Source of the DNA: Anaerolineales bacterium
GTDB lineage: Bacteria > Chloroflexota > Anaerolineae > 4572-78 > J111
NCBI GenBank assembly: GCA_020634935.1
Contig: JACKAT010000024.1
Coordinates: 1 to 64,000, forward strand
Direction: 5' to 3'
Length of the DNA stretch: 64,000 nucleotides
Under the pieces are notes generated by a model that saw nothing but the letters and a program-made list of their open reading frames with translations, was not told the origin of the DNA and did no database searches. Both the position numbers and the translations under genes were made by a program. Shown here one piece after another: positions 6,858-14,628 of the stretch. The first letter of the stretch is position 1. The number at the start of each line of letters is the position of its first letter.

Positions 6858-9707
6858 ATGAAAAGAAATTTATGGCTTTTGTTAGCAATGCTGACTGCCG
6901 TGATTGTAGTCATATCGGCTTGTGCGCCGGCTCCCCCAGCCGAAGAACCGGCTAAAGAGGCGCCGGCTCAAGAAGCCGCCGCTACTGAAGAACCGGCTGC
7001 TGAAGCGCCGGCTGAAGAAGCCGCCGCCGCTACTGAAGCACCGGCCGCTGAAGCACCCGCGGCTGAAGAAGAAGCAATGGCCTCGACCGGCGAGGGCGGT
7101 TACCTGGACCGCGCCCTGGCCGGGGAATTCAGCGGCACGACGGTGTCGATGATGGGACCGTTCACGGATGAAGACGAAGTCAAATTCAACAACGCGATAG
7201 CGGACTTTGAAGAAAAAACGGGGATCGATATTCAGTACACCGGGACGAAAGAGTTTGAAGCGACGATCTCGGTGCGGGTGGATGCGGGCGACGCGCCTGA
7301 CATTGTGGACTTTCCACAGCCGGGGTTAGCGGCCAACTTTGCCAAAACTGGTGATATTGTCGATGTCTTGTCCTTCATAGATGTTGATACGTTGCGCCAA
7401 CGATACGACGACAGTTGGCTGGATATGGCGGTAGTCAACGGCGCGGATGGGCCGATGATGGCTGGCGTCTGGCATCGGTTCAATGGCAAGAGTTTGGTTT
7501 GGTATCCGAAGGATGACTTCGATGCGGCCGGCTACGAGATTCCCAAAACCTGGGATGAGATGCTGGAACTGACCCAAACGATTGCCGACGACGGCGACAC
7601 GGCCTGGTGTGTCGGCATCGAGAGTGGGGCAGCCACCGGCTGGCCGGCGACCGACTGGATGGAAGAAGTGATGCTGCGCACGACCTCGTTGGATAACTAC
7701 GATGCCTGGGTGGCCGGCGAACTGCCGTTCTCTTCACCGGAAGTGAAAAACGCGGCTGAGAAGATAGGCGACATTTGGTTCAACGACGAGTATGTGTTAG
7801 GTGGACGAGCCGGGATTGTGTCGACCTTCTTTGGCGATGCGCCCAACGGGATGTTTGAAGACCCGCCCCGCTGCTGGTTGCACAAGCAAGGCAACTTCAT
7901 CACCAGCTTCTTCCCGGCGGGAGCCAAAGCGGGCGTAGACTACGACTTCTTCTACCTGCCGCCCATCGATGAGCAGTACGGCAAGCCGTTCCTGGTGGCC
8001 GGCGACTTGATGGCCGCCTTCAGCGATCGCGATGAAACGAAGGCCGTGATGGAATTCTTCAGCACGGGTGAAAGCGTCAAGGGCTGGCTGCAAGCCGGTG
8101 GGGCGTTATCGCCGCATAAGGATGCGCAGTTAGACTGGTACGGGGATGATGTCGAACGTGGTATCGCCGCTCTGGTACAAGAAGCGACCTCATTCCGGTT
8201 TGACGGTTCAGACCTGATGCCGGGTGAAGTGGGCGCCGGCTCCTTCTGGAAAGGGATGACCGACTGGGTGAGTGGTTCGGCTGACCTCGATACGGCGTTG
8301 AAAGAAATCGACGCTTCCTGGCCTGAATCAGCTAAAACCGGTCCATCCCCGACCCTGCAAGATTTAGGCGTAGCTCCGGCCGAAGGTGGGGCTGATACGG
8401 CTTCCGGCGAAGCGATGGCGACGGAAGAAGCCGCGGCTGAAGAAGCAGCGATGCCCGCCGGTAGCGAGGGCGGTTACCTGGACCGCGCCCTGGCCGGGGA
8501 ATTCAGCGGCACGACGGTGTCGATGATGGGGCCGTTCACGGATGAAGACGAAGTCAAATTCAACAACGCGATAGCGGACTTTGAAGAAAAAACGGGGATC
8601 GATATTCAGTACACCGGGACGAAAGAGTTTGAAGCGACGATCTCGGTGCGGGTGGATGCGGGCGACGCGCCTGACATTGTGGACTTTCCACAGCCGGGGT
8701 TAGCGGCCAACTTTGCCAAAACTGGTGATATTGTCGATGTCCTGTCCTTCATAGATGAGGCCACCCTAAAGCAACGATACGATGATAGTTGGCTTCAAAT
8801 GGCCACCGTAGAAGGCGCGGATGGGCCGATGATGGCTGGCGTCTGGCATCGGTTCAATGGCAAGAGTTTGGTTTGGTATCCGAAGGATGACTTCGATGCG
8901 GCCGGCTACGAGATTCCCAAAACCTGGGATGAGATGCTGGAACTGACCCAAACGATTGCCGACGACGGCGACACGGCCTGGTGTGTCGGCATCGAGAGTG
9001 GGGCAGCCACCGGCTGGCCGGCGACCGACTGGATGGAAGAAGTGATGCTGCGCACGACCTCGTTGGATAACTACGATGCCTGGGTCCGCGGCGAACTGCC
9101 GTTCTCTTCACCGGAAGTGAAAAACGCGGCTGAGAAAATTGCCGACATTTGGTTCAACGACGAGTATGTGCTGGGTGGACGAGCCGGGATTGTGTCGACC
9201 TTCTTTGGCGATGCGCCCAACGGGATGTTTGAAGACCCGCCCCGCTGCTGGTTGCACAAGCAAGGCAACTTCATCACCAGCTTCTTCCCGGCGGGAGCCA
9301 AAGCGGGCGTAGACTACGACTTCTTCTACCTGCCGCCCATCGATGAGCAGTACGGCAAGCCGTTCCTGGTGGCCGGCGACTTGATGGCGGCGTTTGCTGA
9401 CCGCGACGAAGTGAAGGCCGTGATGGAATTCTTCAGCACGGGTGAAAGCGTCAAGGGCTGGCTGCAAGCCGGTGGAGCGTTATCGCCGCATAAGGATGCG
9501 CAGTTAGACTGGTACGGCGATGATGTCGAACGCGGTATCGCCCAGTTAGTACAAGAAGCGACCGCTTTCCGATTTGACGGTTCAGACCTGATGCCGGGCG
9601 AAGTGGGCGCCGGCTCCTTCTGGAAAGGGATGACCGACTGGGTGAGTGGTTCGGCTGATCTCGATACGGCGTTGAAAGAAATCGACGCTTCCTGGCCTAG
9701 TAAATAA
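6858..9707 (+). CDS. ABC sugar transporter solute-binding lipoprotein with two nearly identical binding domains
   Basis: 949 residues, about twice the usual ~430-480 of extracellular solute-binding proteins family 1. A signal peptide ends at lipobox I-S-A-C22, followed by a Glu/Ala/Pro-rich tether (residues 23-75). Domain 1 begins at EGGYLDRALAGEFSGTTVSM (residue 79); domain 2 repeats it from residue 537, exactly 458 codons later. The repeat units (7091-8324 and 8465-9698) differ mainly in one short patch and a few scattered codons. The linker 'ATEEAAAEEAAMPAG' mimics the N-terminal tether. It should be anchored to the outer face of the membrane and present sugar to the permeases encoded next. 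AAGGAGG precedes the ATG. A recent internal duplication is the simplest origin; a mis-assembly of two paralogues must be excluded. Confidence 0.9.
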   Translation: MKRNLWLLLAMLTAVIVVISACAPAPPAEEPAKEAPAQEAAATEEPAAEAPAEEAAAATEAPAAEAPAAEEEAMASTGEGGYLDRALAGEFSGTTVSMMGPFTDEDEVKFNNAIADFEEKTGIDIQYTGTKEFEATISVRVDAGDAPDIVDFPQPGLAANFAKTGDIVDVLSFIDVDTLRQRYDDSWLDMAVVNGADGPMMAGVWHRFNGKSLVWYPKDDFDAAGYEIPKTWDEMLELTQTIADDGDTAWCVGIESGAATGWPATDWMEEVMLRTTSLDNYDAWVAGELPFSSPEVKNAAEKIGDIWFNDEYVLGGRAGIVSTFFGDAPNGMFEDPPRCWLHKQGNFITSFFPAGAKAGVDYDFFYLPPIDEQYGKPFLVAGDLMAAFSDRDETKAVMEFFSTGESVKGWLQAGGALSPHKDAQLDWYGDDVERGIAALVQEATSFRFDGSDLMPGEVGAGSFWKGMTDWVSGSADLDTALKEIDASWPESAKTGPSPTLQDLGVAPAEGGADTASGEAMATEEAAAEEAAMPAGSEGGYLDRALAGEFSGTTVSMMGPFTDEDEVKFNNAIADFEEKTGIDIQYTGTKEFEATISVRVDAGDAPDIVDFPQPGLAANFAKTGDIVDVLSFIDEATLKQRYDDSWLQMATVEGADGPMMAGVWHRFNGKSLVWYPKDDFDAAGYEIPKTWDEMLELTQTIADDGDTAWCVGIESGAATGWPATDWMEEVMLRTTSLDNYDAWVRGELPFSSPEVKNAAEKIADIWFNDEYVLGGRAGIVSTFFGDAPNGMFEDPPRCWLHKQGNFITSFFPAGAKAGVDYDFFYLPPIDEQYGKPFLVAGDLMAAFADRDEVKAVMEFFSTGESVKGWLQAGGALSPHKDAQLDWYGDDVERGIAQLVQEATAFRFDGSDLMPGEVGAGSFWKGMTDWVSGSADLDTALKEIDASWPSK
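7091..8324 (+). repeat. intragenic direct repeat, copy 1
   Basis: This 1234-bp unit encodes binding domain 1. The same sequence recurs 1374 bp downstream with few substitutions, most of them clustered around 7380-7440. Confidence 0.9.
8465..9698 (+). repeat. intragenic direct repeat, copy 2
   Basis: Encodes binding domain 2. It is nearly identical to 7091-8324, including many silent positions, which points to a recent duplication or ongoing gene conversion. Confidence 0.9.
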
Positions 9708-9721
9708 CGTTATCTAATAAG

Positions 9722-9759
9722 GAAGCAGAGTGATTCTCTGTAGTCACTCTGCTTCTTTC
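9722..9759 (+). terminator. hairpin terminator/attenuator between binding protein and permeases
   Basis: A perfect 12-bp stem GAAGCAGAGTGA/TCACTCTGCTTC with a 10-base loop, followed by TTTCT. The T run is short, so partial readthrough into the permease genes is likely. That is the common way to make more binding protein than permease. Confidence 0.75.
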
Positions 9760-9901
9760 TAAAAAATACTAACAAATAAAAATCCCATTCTGACTAACAC
9801 GGTACAGCAGACATAGGGAACATCTAAATCTCAATGTAACGACTTATTAACCGGCTTGTTAGCCAACACAGGGGAAATTAGCTAAGGGAGGATAATTATC
9901 A

Positions 9902-11005
9902 ATGCAAGGATCCGAAGTAAAACCAAGATCAACTTCACCGCTTGATTGGTTAACCGGTACAGTTGGTCAAATCATCATTTCACTGTTTGTACCCATTTTG
10001 ACATTTATCGTCTTATGGCAAGGGTTTATTTTTCTGAGAGACAGTAATGCTCCCAAGATTATTATTGTCTTAGTCGCAATTATTTGGGGGGTGGGTGGTG
10101 TGGCTGTTTTATACACCGTCTCCAACTGGTTGATTGAAAAACTGCCGCCATTTTGGGTCAGATCATTACAACCCTTTGTCTTTGTTGGGCCGGCTGTGGC
10201 TATCTTGGCCTGGTATCTGTTATTCCCCTCAGCTAGAACATTTTGGATCAGTATGTATGGCTCTAATAGTACCGATTTTGTCGGTCTGCAAAACTATGCC
10301 GCTGTTTTCACCGATCGCACCATGTTTACCGCGTTTCGCAATAACGTGCTGTGGATCCTCTTTGGCGCTACCTTCTCCGTGATCTTTGGTTTGCTCGTTG
10401 CGGTTCTGGCCGATCGCAGCAAATTTGAAAATGCAGCCAAGTCGCTGGTTTTTATGCCCATGGCCATCTCGATGGTCGGCGCCGGGGTTATCTGGAACTT
10501 CATCTACGAAGCCGATCCTAATATCGGTCTGCTGAACGCGATCTGGACCACCCTTGGCGGCACGCCACAAGCCTGGACCTCGCTCTTACAGCCCTGGAAC
10601 AATTTCTTCTTGATTGTGATTGTGATCTGGCTGCAAACCGGCTTCGCGATGGTGCTCTTCTCAGCCGCCATCAAGGGCATCCCCGGTGAAATTTTGGAAG
10701 CGTCTCGGGTTGACGGAGCCACTGAACTTCAGGTCTTCTTTAGGATCATGATCCCCTACATCATGCCGACGATCATCACGGTTTCGACCACCGTCATTAT
10801 CTTTACTCTGAAGATTTTCGATATTGTCTGGGTTATGACCGGCGGTCAGTTTGGCACTCAGGTTATCGCCACCCAATTCTATCGAGAATACTTTACCAAT
10901 CGCAACTTTGGCTACGGTTCGGCCATTGCCATTGTGCTGTTACTGGCGGTTGTTCCCGTTATGATTTACAACTTGAAGCAGTTTGGTGAAAGGGAGGCAT
11001 TCTAA
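9902..11005 (+). CDS. sugar ABC transporter permease (MalF-like)
   Basis: 367 residues with several long hydrophobic segments (for example IIISLFVPILTFIVLW and FVGPAVAILAWYLLF). The cytoplasmic EAA loop EASRVDGATELQVFFRIMIP, which docks on the ATPase, identifies a binding-protein-dependent transport inner-membrane component. It forms the channel together with the next gene product. The ATG follows AGGGAGGA. Its stop codon overlaps the start of the next gene (TAATG), which means translational coupling. No ATPase gene lies nearby, so a shared MsmX-type ATPase encoded elsewhere is expected (inference). The N-terminus has extra membrane helices compared with minimal permeases of the family. Confidence 0.92.
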   Translation: MQGSEVKPRSTSPLDWLTGTVGQIIISLFVPILTFIVLWQGFIFLRDSNAPKIIIVLVAIIWGVGGVAVLYTVSNWLIEKLPPFWVRSLQPFVFVGPAVAILAWYLLFPSARTFWISMYGSNSTDFVGLQNYAAVFTDRTMFTAFRNNVLWILFGATFSVIFGLLVAVLADRSKFENAAKSLVFMPMAISMVGAGVIWNFIYEADPNIGLLNAIWTTLGGTPQAWTSLLQPWNNFFLIVIVIWLQTGFAMVLFSAAIKGIPGEILEASRVDGATELQVFFRIMIPYIMPTIITVSTTVIIFTLKIFDIVWVMTGGQFGTQVIATQFYREYFTNRNFGYGSAIAIVLLLAVVPVMIYNLKQFGEREAF

Positions 11006-12111
11006 TGAGTTCAAATGTAGGCTCAGCTAAGAAGGATAAGTTAGTCGGTGATTTAATTGTCAACGTTGCTTTAGGGTTACTGGTGCTGCTGTGGACCATT
11101 CCGACCATCGGCCTGCTGGTGTCGTCGTTCCGCGATCAATTTGACATCGCCACCACCGGCTGGTGGTCGATTTTCCCCCACCGCGAATGGGTGACCACCG
11201 AAACCATTGATCCGCCTGAAGTCGAGCGGGATCAACCCATCGAAGTTAAGGGCGTCAGCGCGACGTTCGATGAACTGCGCGACGGGGTGCAGTCCGGCAA
11301 TACCCGTTTGGTGTGGATCGGCAACCGGCGCTTGGGTACTATCCAAGTTCAAGAACAAGAATGGACCATGAACCTGGATTTCACCCTGGAAAACTATCAG
11401 AACGTATTGACCGGGAAACGGTATGAAGTGACCCAACCGGACGGCAGCGTCAAGGTCGAACAAGGCACTGACATGAGCAACGCCTTCCTGAACAGTATCG
11501 CGGTCTCGATTCCGGCTACGGTCATCCCCATCTTGATCGCTGCGTTTGCCGCCTATGGCTTTGCCTGGATGCGCTTCCCTGGCCGGCGCATGTTTTTCAT
11601 TATGGTCGTGGCCTTGCTGGTGGTGCCGCTGCAAATCGCGTTGGTCCCGATTTTGCGCGACTACGTGCGGCTTGACCTGAACGGTACATTCCTGGCGGTT
11701 TGGCTAGCTCACGCCGGTTTTGGGTTGCCGCTGGCCGTCTATTTGCTTTACAACTACATGAGCACCCTGCCCCGCGATATTCTGGAGTCGGCGTTCATCG
11801 ACGGCGCGTCTCACTTTACCATTTTCACCCGGCTGATTTTACCGCTGTCGATGCCGGCGCTGGCCTCGTTCGCTATCTTCCAATTCCTGTGGGTCTGGAA
11901 TGACTATTTGGTGGCCTTGATCTTCATCGGAGCTACGGCTGATACTCAGGTATTGACCATGCGCATCGCTGAACTGGTCGGTTCGCGCGGCAACGACTGG
12001 CACTTGCTCACCGCCGGGGCGTTTATCTCGATGGTTCTGCCGCTGGTGGTTTTCTTCTCACTCCAGCGCTTCTTTGTGCGCGGTATGCTGGCCGGTTCGG
12101 TTAAGGGCTAG
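11005..12111 (+). CDS. sugar ABC transporter permease (MalG-like) with a large extracytoplasmic insertion
   Basis: 368 residues. The first membrane helix is near residues 14-38 (LIVNVALGLLVLLWTIPTIG). A ~120-residue hydrophilic segment follows before the remaining helices (from about residue 165, NSIAVSIPATVIPILIAAFA). The EAA motif is ESAFIDGASHFTIFTRLILP. The protein pairs with the upstream MalF-like permease; the start overlaps the upstream stop by one base. The insertion is longer than the periplasmic loop of canonical MalG and may contact the double-domain binding protein (inference). The gene ends the operon, and a strong terminator follows at 12181. Confidence 0.92.
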   Translation: MSSNVGSAKKDKLVGDLIVNVALGLLVLLWTIPTIGLLVSSFRDQFDIATTGWWSIFPHREWVTTETIDPPEVERDQPIEVKGVSATFDELRDGVQSGNTRLVWIGNRRLGTIQVQEQEWTMNLDFTLENYQNVLTGKRYEVTQPDGSVKVEQGTDMSNAFLNSIAVSIPATVIPILIAAFAAYGFAWMRFPGRRMFFIMVVALLVVPLQIALVPILRDYVRLDLNGTFLAVWLAHAGFGLPLAVYLLYNYMSTLPRDILESAFIDGASHFTIFTRLILPLSMPALASFAIFQFLWVWNDYLVALIFIGATADTQVLTMRIAELVGSRGNDWHLLTAGAFISMVLPLVVFFSLQRFFVRGMLAGSVKG

Positions 12112-12180
12112 GCTCCAGTATTAGTCAGTATTGTATGTGATAATTATCCCCTATCGTTAAATTTTACCCAGCTAGCAGTC

Positions 12181-12214
12181 AAAAAAACGACCATAATATT
12201 TGGTCGTTTTTTTT
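12181..12214 (+). terminator. intrinsic terminator of the sugar-uptake operon
   Basis: AAAAAAACGACCA/TGGTCGTTTTTTTT hairpin with a seven-base A/T loop and a long T run. Confidence 0.9.
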
Positions 12215-12480
12215 GCCTGTACCGTCATCCTTTCAAGTCCCATCATATAAAGTGGGGCTTTTGCCAGCCTCAGTTGTGAAGGAATTTACCTTCATTTGCA
12301 AGATACACAAGACTTTATACAATGTAATAATAGCATGCTCCAGGAACACCTCTCAGTATGACTACACTACTCGTTTCTACAGACATGGCGGTAAATAGAT
12401 CGTCTTATAATGACCATTTACCTGATCAAATATCTTCAAATCAATAGGTTTGTTTTGCAAGTTGTGGGATCCGAAGAAAG
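12215..12480. other. intergenic region without a recognisable gene
   Basis: An AT-rich gap between the operon terminator and the caspase-like gene. One open stretch on the plus strand (12213-12398) overlaps the terminator and has no ribosome-binding site or recognisable domain, so it is not called. The gap probably holds the promoter of the downstream gene. Confidence 0.5.
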
Positions 12481-13392
12481 ATGTCGAAACGTATAGCCCT
12501 TGTCATCGACAATCGTGCTTATCAAGACGATTTGCTGTCCCAACTGCCGCCGCTTCAAATCGAAAGCCAAGCCTTGATTGCCATCTTGCTTGAGCCCTCG
12601 ATGGGGAACTTTAATAGTGTTGAGCTTTTGACCAATCCCTCGGTCGCTCAGCTTCGGTACCATCTCAGTAATTTATTTAACCGCAAAAAACAGTTCGATG
12701 TTCTTTTATTGTACTATTTGGGTCATGCCATTATTGATACCGATCATCAATGGTATCTGGCCGTAACCGATACCCGCTGCGACGGCCTGGCTGAAACCGC
12801 CGTCTCGGCCGGTTATATTAGCAACCTGATGGATCGCAGTCTTTCCCACCAGCAGATTTTGGTGCTAGACTGTTGTTGCGGCCATACCCCCCAATCCCTG
12901 AATTTGATGTACCTGGCTGATAAAGCCGGGCTCGATGTCGCCTTCAAAGGCAATGGCTATGGCCGGGTGGTCTTGACCGCCAGTAATACCATCGATTTCC
13001 TGGTTGAGGCCAATAAAGTATCTGGCGCACCTGAGCCGTCTGTTTTTACCCAATATTTAATTGAAGGTTTACGCACCGGTGGGGCCGATGGCGATGGCGA
13101 TGGGCAGATCGGCGTGGAAGAGCTATACGAGTATGTCTACTATAAAGTGATCCGCCAGACCAATCAAAAGCCACGCCTGTGGACCTATCATTCGCCCGAT
13201 AAATTCATTCTGGGTCGCAATCCCAAAGAAGTCGAGATGCCGCGGCCGGTTAAGTGGGATTTAATCTTCGGCGCCGTTATGGCTCCGATTGTGACGGTTA
13301 TTATTGGCGGGCTGGCCAGCCTGAGTACCTCGGTTGGCTTGGCCGGCCTGTTTCTATTGATGTATGCTTTTCTCTATTGGACGCTCGACTAA
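12481..13392 (+). CDS. caspase-like (peptidase C14 fold) protein with C-terminal membrane segment
   Basis: 303 residues. The N-terminus RIALVIDNRAYQDDLLSQLP is the first strand of the caspase fold. The catalytic His is H82 in LLLYYLGHAI and the catalytic Cys lies in LDCCCG (C131-C133, probably C132), matching the 'YxxGHG' and 'DCCxSG' motifs of metacaspase-like proteins. After the protease domain comes a GADGDGDGQIGVEELY segment like an EF-hand loop. The C-terminus (about 258-302) has two hydrophobic helices, so the enzyme is probably membrane-tethered and facing the cytoplasm. The Ser of the usual DCCxSG is absent. Such proteins are linked to regulated proteolysis, stress or phage-induced death, but nothing here proves a role. 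No obvious partner gene is adjacent. Confidence 0.82.
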   Translation: MSKRIALVIDNRAYQDDLLSQLPPLQIESQALIAILLEPSMGNFNSVELLTNPSVAQLRYHLSNLFNRKKQFDVLLLYYLGHAIIDTDHQWYLAVTDTRCDGLAETAVSAGYISNLMDRSLSHQQILVLDCCCGHTPQSLNLMYLADKAGLDVAFKGNGYGRVVLTASNTIDFLVEANKVSGAPEPSVFTQYLIEGLRTGGADGDGDGQIGVEELYEYVYYKVIRQTNQKPRLWTYHSPDKFILGRNPKEVEMPRPVKWDLIFGAVMAPIVTVIIGGLASLSTSVGLAGLFLLMYAFLYWTLD

Positions 13393-13407
13393 GCCGTTTT
13401 AACTATC

Positions 13408-13486
13408 AGGTGACTGGCACTTATGGCAGTAGCTGTAACGTGTATGCCACTCAACACTCTCTATTTGAGTAAAGTGCCAGTCACCT
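13408..13486. repeat. palindromic repeat related to the GTGAC...GTCAC family
   Basis: Perfect 15-bp inverted repeats AGGTGACTGGCACTT and AAGTGCCAGTCACCT flank a ~49-base core with a smaller ACTCAA...TTGAGT dyad. It resembles the inner palindrome of the GGACTTACGC elements but lacks their outer ends. Confidence 0.75.
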
Positions 13487-13508
13487 TCTTTATTACCTAA
13501 GGAAAATT

Positions 13509-14021
13509 ATGTCTAACTCCAACACCGACCAACCATCGTCGCCCCTGATCGAATGGGGCTTATGGTTTCAATGGGTTCTGGCCACCACTTTGGGCTGGAT
13601 ATTGGGCCTGCTCTTTTTTGGCGAAATCGGGATCGGCGTCGTTGTCGGGCTGACCCAATGGTGGGTGCTGCGCGGCATCATTCCGGAGCGCGCCAATTGG
13701 TGGATTTGGGCCAGTACCACCGGTTGGTTAATTAGTTGGTTGATGTTTGCCACGGGAATTCTCCCGCAGCCTGAATCCGGCCTCAATGACGGCTTAATAG
13801 CCGGTGCAGCCGTTGGGGCGATTATCGGCATGGCCCAATGGTTGTTTGTCTTCCGCAATCTCTTTGATCTATCCATCTGGTGGATACCCATTAGCGTCGC
13901 GGGCTGGTCGGTCGCACTGTCCGGTGTTCTGGGCTGGACCGTCACCGGGACGGTAGTCGGCGCAGTCACCGGCTTCATGATTGATTGGTTTGTCCGCCAC
14001 GCCGATGATGACGAAGTGTAA
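13509..14021 (+). CDS. small polytopic membrane protein of unknown function
   Basis: 170 residues, rich in Gly and Trp, with about four or five hydrophobic segments (for example WVLATTLGWILGLLFFGEIG, AAVGAIIGMAQWLFVF and the C-terminal VTGTVVGAVTGFMIDWFV). The Gly-rich 'GLTQWWVLRG' and 'GMAQWLFVF' look like an internally repeated helix pair. AAGGAAAATT precedes the ATG. It begins about 115 bp after the caspase-like gene and on the same strand, separated by a palindromic repeat, so co-expression is possible. No family was recognised. Confidence 0.7.
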   Translation: MSNSNTDQPSSPLIEWGLWFQWVLATTLGWILGLLFFGEIGIGVVVGLTQWWVLRGIIPERANWWIWASTTGWLISWLMFATGILPQPESGLNDGLIAGAAVGAIIGMAQWLFVFRNLFDLSIWWIPISVAGWSVALSGVLGWTVTGTVVGAVTGFMIDWFVRHADDDEV

Positions 14022-14042
14022 CGTATTTGAAAATAGTGGGTC

Positions 14043-14096
14043 AGTGGTAGTGGTTAGTTGGTTAGTTAGTTAGTTGGTTGGTTGGTTGACAGCCAA
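14043..14096 (+). repeat. GGTTAGTT/GGTTGGTT simple-sequence tract
   Basis: About 50 bases of degenerate 4- and 8-base repeats (TTAG and TTGG) directly upstream of the 42-bp minisatellite. Confidence 0.75.
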
Positions 14097-14124
14097 TTAG
14101 CCAAACCATCATCCGATCATTGTC

Positions 14125-14628
14125 GTGATCACACGTTCCGGACCTGCCGGAGGTCTGATCGACATCGTGATCACACGTTCCGGACCTATCGGAGGTCTGA
14201 TCGACGTCGCGATCACACGTTCCGGACCTATCGGAGGTCTGATCGACATCGTGATCACACGTTCCGGACCTACCGGAGGTCTGATCGACATCGCGATCAC
14301 ACGTTCCGGACCTACCGGAGGTCTGATCGACATCGTGATCTCACCTGCCGGACCTATTGGAGGTCTGATCGACATCGTGATCACACGTTCCGGACCTACC
14401 GGAGGTCTGATCGACATCGTGATCACACGTTCCGGACCTATCGGAGGTCTGATCGACATCGTGATCACACGTTCCGGACCTATCGGAGGTCTGATCGACA
14501 TCGCGATCACACCTGCCGAACCCTCTGGACGTCTCATTCTCATCGCGATCACACCTGTCAGACCCTCCGGAGGTCTCATTCTCGCGTCGATCATACTTTT
14601 CGGACCTTCCGGACGTCCGATTTTATGG
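14125..14628. repeat. 12-unit 42-bp tandem repeat (minisatellite)
   Basis: Twelve contiguous units of exactly 42 bp begin at 14125 (14125, 14167, 14209 and so on to 14587). The first nine are almost identical; the last three are increasingly degenerate. Each contains ACCT-(5)-AGGT and TGATC...GATCA dyads. Because 42 is divisible by three, several frames on both strands stay open and give 14-residue repeats (such as GLIDIVITRSGPTG), but none has a convincing start context. The array abuts the 3' end of the DUF1624 gene and overlaps its last two codons. Confidence 0.92.

Noticed and set aside
12213..12398. 61-codon open frame after the sugar operon
   Set aside because: It starts inside the terminator, has no ribosome-binding site, and resembles no family.
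14125..14628. CRISPR-like appearance of the regular repeats
   Set aside because: The units are contiguous with no unique spacers, and no cas genes are nearby.
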